Shown here in pieces: positions 9,367 to 16,485 of a stretch of DNA of 64,000 nucleotides (position 1 is its first letter; every line of letters starts with the position of its first letter). The stretch comes from Anabaena lutea FACHB-196 (GTDB taxonomy: Bacteria; Cyanobacteriota; Cyanobacteriia; Cyanobacteriales; Nostocaceae). Location: positions 124,001 through 188,000 of the forward strand of contig NZ_JACJST010000007.1 of assembly GCF_014698305.1 (NCBI RefSeq), given 5' to 3'. Under the pieces are notes generated by a model. It ran no database searches. It saw only the letters and a list, made by a program, of their open reading frames with translations, and was not told where the DNA came from. The position numbers were made by a program, and so were the translations under genes.

Positions 9367-10134
9367 ATGAATAACTCAATGATTTCTAGCCGCCAAGTAA
9401 CAAAATATCTGCAATTTCCAGCATTATCAGTAATATTAGCTGCTAATTTAGGAATCACCGCCATAGATGCACCCGCTTTAGCCCAAACTACTCCAGTTTC
9501 ATCTGTCAAGAACAGTGTGACCTTTACTTGCAACGACACAGAAGCGACAATCAAAGCTAAAAATGGAGCAAAGGTAACTGTTGGCACATCAACAATCTAC
9601 ATTGGTTATCAGCAAGTATCATCTAATAACAAAGACCCCCGCATCATCCGTTTTGATAAAGGTGTGAAAAAATGGTGTCGTAGCGACTACGAAACCACTG
9701 GTGATGATGGTAGTGGCTATGGACTGATTTGGAATGGAGGAAGTGTTTTATACGGCGTTTTCTCTTCCACTGGTAGCCAAACTGGTAATGATTTCCGGCG
9801 CTTTGCTACTGGCCGTTGGCTACCCAGCTATGGTAGTGGTGGCGGTGCAAAAGTAGCAGTTATAGCCCGGATTGACCCCGCTAATGGAAATGTCAATTAT
9901 GCTACATTTCTCAGTGCCAGAAAGCCTAGTGATGGGAAAAGTAACTCTTTAATTGTTAAGGGACTGTCATGGAATGGCACTACTTTAACTGTACAGTCAG
10001 ATTCTTGGTGGAGTCCCCGTCGTCCTAATAAAAATTCCATGACTTGTTCTGGTTCGTCACCTTTTTCATATAAAGCAGTATTCTCTGGTGACTTAAAAAT
10101 AGTTAATTCGGCTTCAGCAACTGGATGTAGTTAA
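9367..10134 (+). CDS. Secreted protein of unknown function, COP23-like
   Basis: A 255-residue exported protein. The signal peptide has the hydrophobic stretch ALSVILAANLGITAI and a probable AlaXAla site at APALAQ near residue 40. The mature part begins TTPVSSVKNSVTFTCND and is rich in Gly, Ser and Thr, with Cys in SVTFTCND, KWCRSDY, SMTCSG and the last residues TGCS, so two disulfides are possible. The TFTC opening and late Cys recall the circadian oscillating (COP23) periplasmic proteins of cyanobacteria, but I hold that only loosely. It follows another secreted protein gene by 65 bases and may share its transcript. Confidence 0.65.
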   Translation: MNNSMISSRQVTKYLQFPALSVILAANLGITAIDAPALAQTTPVSSVKNSVTFTCNDTEATIKAKNGAKVTVGTSTIYIGYQQVSSNNKDPRIIRFDKGVKKWCRSDYETTGDDGSGYGLIWNGGSVLYGVFSSTGSQTGNDFRRFATGRWLPSYGSGGGAKVAVIARIDPANGNVNYATFLSARKPSDGKSNSLIVKGLSWNGTTLTVQSDSWWSPRRPNKNSMTCSGSSPFSYKAVFSGDLKIVNSASATGCS

Positions 10135-10363
10135 GCACGATAGCGAAGCTAAAAACCGAACTCAGGTTAATATCATGTCCGCCTAACGGGACTTAGGCAA
10201 AAAATCCTCCGCATAAGAGGGTCTCTCTGTCTCCGCGTCAGTCTAAATGATAAGTATTCAAACGCACATGATATAACCCCTCCTCGCTGTTTGGGAGAAG
10301 GGGTTGGTAAGTCAGTGAATTGTGGGGCTTTGCCCCGTTGTCGTAACAGGCGTATCGGGGTTG

Positions 10364-11344
10364 TTAATATCCGCCTTCTTCTTCGTACTCCGGTTGTCTT
10401 TCCTTCACCTTCTTGGGAATATTCACTGGTTTGGGTGCATCATCCCAAGCATCACCTTCGACATCATCATAATCGTCATAATCGTCGGTGTATGGCTTTT
10501 TGTAGGGTTGAACTTTTAGCGGTTCTTGATATTTATCTTGACCGCTTGCTTCACTCCAATTATCTTCTTCGTCTTCTTCGTATTGAATTGATTCGTACTG
10601 CCGCGCCTGCATTACCCGCCGCTGTGGTCTTTCTTCTTCTATATAGTCTTCAGTCCATTCTTCTTCCCGCGCTATAGGTTCAGGAGTGCGGACTTTGGGT
10701 CTAGGGGGCTGTAATGGTACTCCACTAGGTAGTTGATTGGCTGGTGAAACTGTACGTGGCGCAGAATAGCCATATTCTTCGTCGGCATCTCTCTCCCAAG
10801 GTGCTTTACCAATACCCAGCCGTTCTAGAATACCGACTGTCAACTGGTTAACTCGTTCTTCAGCACCTTCAAAGACAATTAACCGACTCGGACCAGTACT
10901 AACAATTTCGTCTATTGATATTTCGTAGGTACTCAAAAATTGGTCGGGTATTTGGGGAACTCCCAAAGCAGCGATGACGATGGAATAGATTTTACCAGTT
11001 TCTCCATTAAACTTAAAGCCTCGCACCTTACCCAGGACTTCGCCTGTTTCGGTAATAACTTCCCAGTTCATCAAGTTGCTGAGGGCTTCAACTTCAATAT
11101 CTTCGATGACATCTTCGTTATCAACGAGGATGACATCACCGATTTGGTTGATGCTGTTGAGATACATTTGGCGAGGCAGTCCAGAGATAGAGATCAGGCT
11201 GTCTCGTAAACCAAGCGCCACAACCTCTCTTTGATCAATGTCAATCCAGACTTGACTCACGATACCCAGCCGTTTGCCGTTGTCGCGGGTGATTACCTGG
11301 GTGTTTAATATATCGGAACGTCTAATAACTTGTTCAGAGGTCAT
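10364..11344 (-). CDS. PRC-barrel domain protein with acidic tail
   Basis: A 326-residue protein beginning at ATG 11344 (MTSEQVIRRSD); an upstream GTG at 11365 is possible but adds only seven residues. It has two PRC-barrel modules: residues ~8-75 (TRDNGKRLGIVSQVWIDIDQREVVALGL) and ~80-150 (TETGEVLGKVRGFKFNGETGKIYSIVI). The C-terminal half is disordered and very acidic, with Pro, Tyr and Asp/Glu runs (YDDYDDVEGDAWDD). PRC barrels occur in photosynthetic reaction centres and RNA-processing factors; cyanobacterial members of this layout have no agreed function. It is cytoplasmic and stands alone. Confidence 0.82.
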   Translation of the reverse strand: MTSEQVIRRSDILNTQVITRDNGKRLGIVSQVWIDIDQREVVALGLRDSLISISGLPRQMYLNSINQIGDVILVDNEDVIEDIEVEALSNLMNWEVITETGEVLGKVRGFKFNGETGKIYSIVIAALGVPQIPDQFLSTYEISIDEIVSTGPSRLIVFEGAEERVNQLTVGILERLGIGKAPWERDADEEYGYSAPRTVSPANQLPSGVPLQPPRPKVRTPEPIAREEEWTEDYIEEERPQRRVMQARQYESIQYEEDEEDNWSEASGQDKYQEPLKVQPYKKPYTDDYDDYDDVEGDAWDDAPKPVNIPKKVKERQPEYEEEGGY

Positions 11345-11470
11345 TCTATAGGTCGTCCTGTTCACTTAGCGTGCCGTAGGCAATCTCGAATCCGGTTTAT
11401 GTATACACTATTTTTAACAGAAACTTAAGCTTATATATTAACTCAAGTTGTTAATTATCTATTTTAGGCT

Positions 11471-11504
11471 GGTAATTGGTAATTGGTAATTGGTAATTGG
11501 TAAT
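11471..11504. repeat. Heptamer tandem repeat (GGTAATT)n
   Basis: Nearly five head-to-tail copies of the heptamer GGTAATT. Short tandemly repeated heptamers are a known feature of heterocyst-forming cyanobacterial genomes. It lies just outside the decayed smc fragment. Confidence 0.85.
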
Positions 11505-11541
11505 ATCTTTATCTGTTACCTGTTGCCTGTCACCTGCCACC

Positions 11542-11742
11542 TAATTTAATACCCAAAACTTGAGTATACGCTTCCCTGGCTTGAGTAACCCCAATTGTAC
11601 GTTCGGCTGATTCTATCATTGGCCGACGTAAACTCACAACAATAAATTGAGCTTGTTATGCCTGTTGTTTAATCATTCTAGCTAATCGTTCGACGTTTGC
11701 TCCATCTAAAAACATATCTACTTCATCAAAAGGCGTACAATC
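11542..11742 (-). pseudogene. smc: Decayed 3'-terminal fragment of smc
   Basis: On the minus strand this reads FDEVDMFLDGANVERLARMIKQ, then QA, an in-frame [16 protein letters not shown] and on to YTQVLGIKL. That is the last ~65 residues of SMC, also encoded intact at 16486-16690. By eye the two DNA copies are about 80% identical. Most differences are silent, so both were once under selection for the same protein. The fragment has a Glu-to-stop change and a one-base insertion near 11731. It lies in the same orientation as smc, 5 kb further downstream, with accessory genes between. This fits a displaced gene end left by an island that integrated at smc. Confidence 0.85.
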
Positions 11743-11764
11743 TAGTCAAATTTTATTCAGCCCT

Positions 11765-11836
11765 AGCGATTCCTAGGTCGCGCTGTACGATCGCACTTTA
11801 GTCAACCTAACCTACGAGCGATTCCTAGGTCGCACT
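11765..11836. repeat. Palindromic repeat GCGATTCCTAGGTCGC, two copies
   Basis: GCGATTCCTAGGTCGC occurs at about 11766-11781 and 11818-11833. Its arms GCGA/TCGC and the CCTAGG core make it an imperfect palindrome. Both copies are followed or preceded by phrases such as CGATCGCACTTTAGTCAA. It is non-coding and marks the junction between the smc fragment and the first island gene. Confidence 0.55.
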
Positions 11837-11884
11837 AGTTCCCTCTGGGACGCTTTGCGAACGCTATCGCACTTTATCAATTTC

Positions 11885-12238
11885 TCACACTGCTTTCGCT
11901 AGTGGCATGAATATTTCAACGGATTCAAACGGTACAGATATTTTGTCTTCTTCTGTCCGTTCAATTAATCCCAGTTCTTCCAGGCGATTTACGTCTGTGT
12001 GTACGTTTGAATAGTTTCTTTCGGCTGTTTTTGCCAGCGCGTAAATACTGCATGGCTCTATTTTGCTTAAAGTATCAAGCAAATCAAGTCGAGCAGGCGT
12101 TAGCTCGCTAAAAAGTGATTTTGCAGATTCAAATGAAAGTCTAAAATTTACTGGCTTTCCAATTTCGGAGTCTTTAATTTGTTGACGAGCGGCTCGGATT
12201 GCAGAACCACCTTTGGCTACTTCAATAATTGCTTTCAT
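11885..12238 (-). CDS. HTH antitoxin of a TumE/TumA-like pair
   Basis: A 117-residue winged-helix-type protein. The DNA-binding region is LDLLDTLSKIEPCSIYALAKTAERNYSNVHTDVNRLEELGLIER, typical of the HVO_A0114/MarR-like regulators that act as antitoxins. The N-terminus has a conserved SFESAKSLFSELTPARL segment. Its start overlaps the stop of the upstream toxin gene by four bases (ATGA), so the two are translationally coupled. It probably neutralises that toxin and represses the shared promoter. The pairing is known family behaviour; the regulation is inferred. Confidence 0.78.
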   Translation of the reverse strand: MKAIIEVAKGGSAIRAARQQIKDSEIGKPVNFRLSFESAKSLFSELTPARLDLLDTLSKIEPCSIYALAKTAERNYSNVHTDVNRLEELGLIERTEEDKISVPFESVEIFMPLAKAV

Positions 12239-12519
12239 GATTCACTCCAGGTTTCAATGTCTTTTTCAAAATCGTCAAGCAATTTATCAATGCTTGTGAA
12301 CTTATAATCTATTTCGTGTGAGTTTATATGTTTATGATCTCCTTTTCCGCGTTCGTTGTCATATCGAATTCTACATTTTCCATTCTGCCCGTAAAATAAT
12401 CTGTATTTGTATTTATGTGTGCTTGGTGGTGTTGGTTCTGGTAATTCCCATATAACAACCTCGACGATTGATCCGTCGTCATTAACTTCTTTTGCTTTGG
12501 CGATTAGAGTGGCCTTCAT
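12235..12519 (-). CDS. TumE/DUF6516-like toxin
   Basis: A 94-residue protein starting MKATLIAKAKEV (ATG 12519; another ATG nine bases upstream is in frame). The core KYKYRLFYGQNGKCRIRYDNERGKGDHKH carries the family signature, with the conserved YDNERGKGDH block. This is the TumE/DUF6516 group, found next to HTH antitoxins of the kind encoded immediately downstream. The mode of toxicity is not established to my knowledge. The conserved Asp, Arg and His residues would suit a nuclease-like site, but that is inference. Confidence 0.75.
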   Translation of the reverse strand: MKATLIAKAKEVNDDGSIVEVVIWELPEPTPPSTHKYKYRLFYGQNGKCRIRYDNERGKGDHKHINSHEIDYKFTSIDKLLDDFEKDIETWSES

Positions 12520-12653
12520 ATATTGCATTGTAGCAATATATTTAACTTCTGTCGAGTAGCAATATTATGATCCGAACGGCACAGTTGAGCGATAGCGCAA
12601 GCGCTGACTTGTCAATTCGCCGATTACACTTAACACCAATAGGCGCACTAGCG

Positions 12654-13100
12654 CTAATGAATAATCAAACTATCTCTGGTCATTTCTAAAAAATCATACG
12701 TCAAAAACAATTCGATTATTTGAGTAATATTTTGTAGAAAAAGTTGTTCAATTTGTTTGTTACTAATATTACCTGTCGTTATCATTAGTAGTTTATAAGG
12801 CTCTTGTTTGATTAAAAAAGAATCTAAAAAATCTTTATCCTTGGTAATAACAATTCTCTGTTCCAGGATTGATATTTTGTTGATTTCCGAATCTGGAGTT
12901 GCATTTTTTAAAGGAAGATTCTTGGTGTGTAAGCTGTTGTGCATTTAATTTGTACAAGTCTGGTGTGCAGGATGCCGACCCCACAGGATTTAACCATTTT
13001 AGGATTATCCAATTTAGGTGCGTAACAGCTTATAACATCACAACCTAAGTTCTCTAATGGCAATTCGCATTAGTAATTGAGCATCAATCAAGAACTTTAT
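12654..13100 (-). pseudogene. Broken DUF5615 PIN-like toxin gene, split by a MITE
   Basis: The surviving C-terminal part (LHTKNLPLKNATPDSEINK, RIVITKDKDFLDSF, LLMITTGNISN) is the DUF5615 PIN-like family, normally the toxin partner of DUF433. The N-terminal part (KFLIDAQL) is still visible at 13060-13098 but the codon where ATG should overlap the DUF433 stop is ATA. A one-base frameshift follows near 13050, and a 99-bp element (12932-13030) interrupts the gene. Removing the element with one TA copy restores DVIHTKNLP, the family sequence. Three independent lesions make a functional product very unlikely. Confidence 0.85.
12930..13032. mobile_element. MITE-like element inside the DUF5615 gene
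   Basis: A 99-bp element (12932-13030) with TA duplications at 12930-12931 and 13031-13032. The terminal inverted repeats are AGCTGTTGTGCATTTAATT on the left and AGCTGTTACGCACCTAAATT on the right when read inward. There is no open frame. The insertion point is exact, because removing the element plus one TA rejoins GAT GTT ATA CAC ACC in the host gene's reading frame. Confidence 0.85.
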
Positions 13101-13333
13101 GAAACTAATTGGAAGATACTTTTAACTTGAGTGAGTCGAGTAGCAAAGCTGAGAACTGCTAAAATATCTTCGTATTCTAAATCATCATAATCTTCTAAAA
13201 TATCATCAATATTCATGCCTGAACTCAAAAGTTCTAAAATCATTTCCACCGGATAGCGCAATCCACGAATACACGGTTTACCATGACAAATATCATGGTT
13301 AATTGTTATTCTATTTAATAGAAGGTTATTCAT
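13097..13333 (-). CDS. DUF433 antitoxin
   Basis: A 78-residue DUF433 protein, complete for the family: ITINHDICHGKPCIRGLRYPVE, then LSSGMNIDDILEDYDDLEYEDILAVLSFATRL. The fold is a helix-turn-helix and members neutralise DUF5615 PIN-like toxins. Its stop codon overlaps the place where the partner's start used to be (now ATA). The partner gene is broken, so this is now an orphan antitoxin. It might still protect against a related toxin elsewhere or repress its own promoter. Confidence 0.85.
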   Translation of the reverse strand: MNNLLLNRITINHDICHGKPCIRGLRYPVEMILELLSSGMNIDDILEDYDDLEYEDILAVLSFATRLTQVKSIFQLVS

Positions 13334-13611
13334 GATATTAGATGTTATGTTGGCACTAAATTAATTCTACTTGATTTTTCGAGTTCTATGAAAATGGAAA
13401 AAATCGAACCGAAAGTCAGCGTTGCGCGATTACTAGGAAGTGCTTCGCGATCGCATTTGGTCGAGTTATAAATAGCGATCGCACTTAGTCAAGGTGTAAA
13501 TGGCAAACTGACAAAAGCCCTTTGGGAATCTAAGAAACAGTCTTTGCGGTTGATACCAAAACAGTGTTAGCTATTACCATCTATTTAGACGCGGAGATTA
13601 AAATTAAGTAT

Positions 13612-14127
13612 TCATAGTTCCGTCACTGTCCACTGTAACCCTTGCATCTGGGTAGACTCAACGACTTTTGGATGCGGATCAATTGGTTTGATTAGACTTC
13701 TCAATTTAAGCTGTACCTTTGAAGGGTCAATAGCACGTGGAAATAACTTTGAAGTTTTTACTGGCTGCTCAAGATGCAAAACAACACGCAACTGTTGACC
13801 TCTTAAAACTTCCGTAGCAAAATGACTTTCGGAAGTATTCGATGCGTTAATCTTGGCAGGCAACATGGACGCAAGGGTATACAAGACTTTTTGCACTACT
13901 TCATCTGCTAAATCTATGGTTTTAGTCCGAGGATGCTGTCTATAGTCCTTGGCTTCAATTAACCATATCACCTGACTCTCAATTGCGAGAAGATCAACTG
14001 CTTTAATTCCAGGCGACATCTTAGAGAACTGGTGACGATAAAAAGCCCATTCATCGTACTTGCAAACTTTCCATGAATCGGGAAAGGTAAATATCAAGCT
14101 ATCAACTGGGATCTTTGTCACACTCAA
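13612..14127 (-). CDS. Putative PD-(D/E)XK nuclease partnered with an SMC-like ATPase
   Basis: A 171-residue protein. The segment [22 protein letters not shown] holds D45 and E58-A-K60, the spacing of a PD-(D/E)XK nuclease core. A second acidic residue, E26, is in an upstream helix ([12 protein letters not shown]). No named family comes to mind. The probable start is TTG at 14127, which overlaps the ATPase stop codon in a TTGA arrangement, so translation is coupled; a GTG six bases further in is an alternative. Tight pairing with an ATPase suggests one complex, as in ATPase-plus-nuclease defence systems such as Septu or PARIS, to which it does not clearly belong. Confidence 0.65.
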   Translation of the reverse strand: MSVTKIPVDSLIFTFPDSWKVCKYDEWAFYRHQFSKMSPGIKAVDLLAIESQVIWLIEAKDYRQHPRTKTIDLADEVVQKVLYTLASMLPAKINASNTSESHFATEVLRGQQLRVVLHLEQPVKTSKLFPRAIDPSKVQLKLRSLIKPIDPHPKVVESTQMQGLQWTVTEL

Positions 14128-15173
14128 ACCCCACTACTGATAAAGCGATCAGATTGAGCAAGCTCTTCGTCCAGTGTTGTAATATCGCCAATTTCGTCAA
14201 TTGCATCTCCTTGGTTGACTACAACACCGTCATCTGAAAAGTGCAAACCAAAGAATCGTGAGTTGAGTTCAATATTTTGCTTATCTGTCATTAATATTTC
14301 AAGCTCACGCAACAGAAATAAACTGTGAGTAGCAATAAATACTTGAATACCTGTTTTACTTAGATTCACGATGCTTTGAGCTACTTGTTTGATCAGAAGT
14401 GGATTGAGATTTGCTTCAGGCTCATCCCAGAATAAGAAACCTTTGTCCATTAATACCCCAGTGGCAATTAAACGCGCCAACATTGCTAGTTTACGCTGGC
14501 CTTCTGCAACAAGTGGCATCTCAAAGCGACCGCGCTCATTCTTCAAATAAAAACGCCCATTCTTATCTAGCTCAATTGAGCCACCCATTGCTTGTTCAAG
14601 TGGAGTTAACAATTCTTGAATTCTTTTCTCTTTAGTCCCTCGCTGTAAAGGAGCGCCTAGAAGTATACAAGTATCTCGCCAAGTCTCTTCAAATTCAAGG
14701 TAATGGCCTTCGTACACTGAAACAAAGTTTGGGAAAATACTGAGTAACTCACGAGTTGGGATATAAGCTGGAGAACTGTCAAGCCAAGCCTTGGGAACTT
14801 GCTCTATTAGTACCTCTGTTTTACTGTTTGTAGAGAAGCTAAATTCAAAATTGAACTGTTTATCTTCAAATAAGAGTTTAATGTCACATCTCTCACGTCC
14901 TTGCTTTCTTCTAGTCAGTCGGCCAAGAGATTCTGGACGAAAAACATTGATAAGCTTGTCTGCTAGACGAGTTTGCAATAAAGCTTTTGTTGGTGTAATG
15001 CTTGTGGGTTTGCGGCTTTCTTCCCAACTGGTTGCAAGTGCTGAATAGGCGACTTTAAGAAGATGTGTTTTTCCCGATCCATTTTCTCCAACTATTACAT
15101 TTAGATATTTAGAGAATTGGAGATTTGCACTAGGAAAAACTGTGAAGTTTTTAATATTTAGATTATTTAGCAT
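14124..15173 (-). CDS. SMC/OLD-like AAA ATPase (AAA15 type) of a putative defence pair
   Basis: A 349-residue ABC-class ATPase of the RecF/OLD/AAA15 kind. Walker A is GENGSGKT at residues 29-36, the signature is [15 protein letters not shown] near 225-240, Walker B is [14 protein letters not shown] near 250-263 and the switch His is in [11 protein letters not shown]. There is no C-terminal TOPRIM domain, so the nuclease function is presumably supplied by the coupled downstream gene. ATG 15173 gives the family-like start [10 protein letters not shown]; the frame upstream runs through repeat DNA and was not used. It sits in a cluster of toxin-antitoxin and peptidase genes, which supports a defence role by context only. 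Confidence 0.82.
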   Translation of the reverse strand: MLNNLNIKNFTVFPSANLQFSKYLNVIVGENGSGKTHLLKVAYSALATSWEESRKPTSITPTKALLQTRLADKLINVFRPESLGRLTRRKQGRERCDIKLLFEDKQFNFEFSFSTNSKTEVLIEQVPKAWLDSSPAYIPTRELLSIFPNFVSVYEGHYLEFEETWRDTCILLGAPLQRGTKEKRIQELLTPLEQAMGGSIELDKNGRFYLKNERGRFEMPLVAEGQRKLAMLARLIATGVLMDKGFLFWDEPEANLNPLLIKQVAQSIVNLSKTGIQVFIATHSLFLLRELEILMTDKQNIELNSRFFGLHFSDDGVVVNQGDAIDEIGDITTLDEELAQSDRFISSGV

Positions 15174-15192
15174 AAGTAGGTAGGCGTTAAAA
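15160..15192. repeat. End of a TAAGTAGGTAGGC-type repeat directly upstream of the ATPase gene
   Basis: TAAGTAGGTAGGCG begins at 15174, directly next to the ATPase start codon. The same end sequence bounds the element at 51072-51203. The downstream phrase GGCAAGGCAAGAGGCAAAAGGC resembles the TGCCTCCTGCC filler in that copy. I cannot find the other end, so this is probably a partial copy. It may have altered the promoter of the ATPase-nuclease pair. Confidence 0.4.
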
Positions 15193-15268
15193 ATTGTCGT
15201 TATGGCAAGGCAAGAGGCAAAAGGCAACGTACTCTTCCGACACCATTGCACAAATTATTCATTTATGA

Positions 15269-16312
15269 TCAGAATTTAATTCCGCGCTTTTTCAATAATT
15301 TTTTAATAGATTTGTCTTTAATCGCAAAATCATATAATTCTTGACTGTATCTATATATTTCATCTATATTATCTTTTATATCTTGGTTAAAATTTTCCAT
15401 TACATTTTGATTTGGAATAAGATTATTGAAATACAGTGTTGAAATTCCTAGAACATTGTTGAAGAGTTCTTGAGAATCAATTTCCAGTTTAGGGAAGTCA
15501 TCTTTAACATTATCATAAAAATAGTCAATAATATTAAATATTCTCACTAACGGATGGGGGTGTGAGAATTGCTTTGTATAAAAATCTTGCTTATTGATAG
15601 TATATTCTTGGTTGAATTGATTCATGACTCCAAAATAAAATAGATTTTTTGTAATGACTATACTTGCCAAGGCAATGTAAAACAAACACTTAAGTTTTTC
15701 ATTATCCTTGTTTTTCAGGTTTGTATACACACTAAATGCGTACTTTAATACCTCATAAGATGCCATTCTATCTGCATCAAATTCCCATGTATGTTTCTTT
15801 AGGTTAAAATCATTATTTATAATATCTAAGTTTTCTGAATATAAGGCATCCTTAGATATTTTGGAGCTATTAAACTGTAAAATATGCTGAAATTCATGAC
15901 CAAAGGTATATTCAATTGAGCAATTCAACACGAATTCATTCAATTTAAAGTTTTGGTCTTCATGGAGATCACAATAAGCATCTGAGATAGATTTTTTGTT
16001 AAGAAAGGCAATACATAGGCTGTTTGAAAAAAAATTATCATTAAACTTGTCTTTTATTAAGACAGGGTATCCATTAGTAATTCCTATAATATTGTGATTT
16101 TCAATTCTTCCTGCAAAAGCATTGCATCTATAGCTGTTGCTTATGTAGAAAAAGCAATTATCTAGATGAAATATGTCAGCCTTACATTGATATAATTCCT
16201 GAAATTTATTTTCAAAATAGTTATAAGTATCTATCAAGTCTGTATCTAGTTCTTGATAATCAAATACTTTAATTATTCCTTTTTCAATAAGAATTTCTTT
16301 TATGTCGTCCAT
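15269..16312 (-). CDS. Zincin metallopeptidase, possibly Lit/U49-like
   Basis: A 347-residue protein with the zinc motif HEFQH at residues 139-143 and a third-ligand helix EFDADRMA at 177-184. A later SHPHPLVRIF near residue 250 recalls the HP...R segment that follows the active site in M48-type peptidases and the phage-exclusion peptidase Lit (U49). No membrane segment is visible, unlike HtpX-type M48 enzymes, so it is probably cytosolic. The gene is notably richer in A+T than smc next door, which suggests separate ancestry. It is encoded upstream of, and in line with, the ATPase-nuclease pair across a 95-base gap. The abortive-infection idea is inference from motif and location. Confidence 0.65.
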   Translation of the reverse strand: MDDIKEILIEKGIIKVFDYQELDTDLIDTYNYFENKFQELYQCKADIFHLDNCFFYISNSYRCNAFAGRIENHNIIGITNGYPVLIKDKFNDNFFSNSLCIAFLNKKSISDAYCDLHEDQNFKLNEFVLNCSIEYTFGHEFQHILQFNSSKISKDALYSENLDIINNDFNLKKHTWEFDADRMASYEVLKYAFSVYTNLKNKDNEKLKCLFYIALASIVITKNLFYFGVMNQFNQEYTINKQDFYTKQFSHPHPLVRIFNIIDYFYDNVKDDFPKLEIDSQELFNNVLGISTLYFNNLIPNQNVMENFNQDIKDNIDEIYRYSQELYDFAIKDKSIKKLLKKRGIKF

Positions 16313-16485
16313 GTGTTTTGTATTTTATTTTACAATATCATGGTTGAATTGAGTGACAGGCGATGCCTAACGGTAAGGCTAAAACCAATACTCCCAACTC
16401 AAAATCAAAATATTTTCCAATCCAATGCTCTTTTATAGATCCATCGCTTCACAATTATATATCTTACGCAATTCTGCGGAATGCT

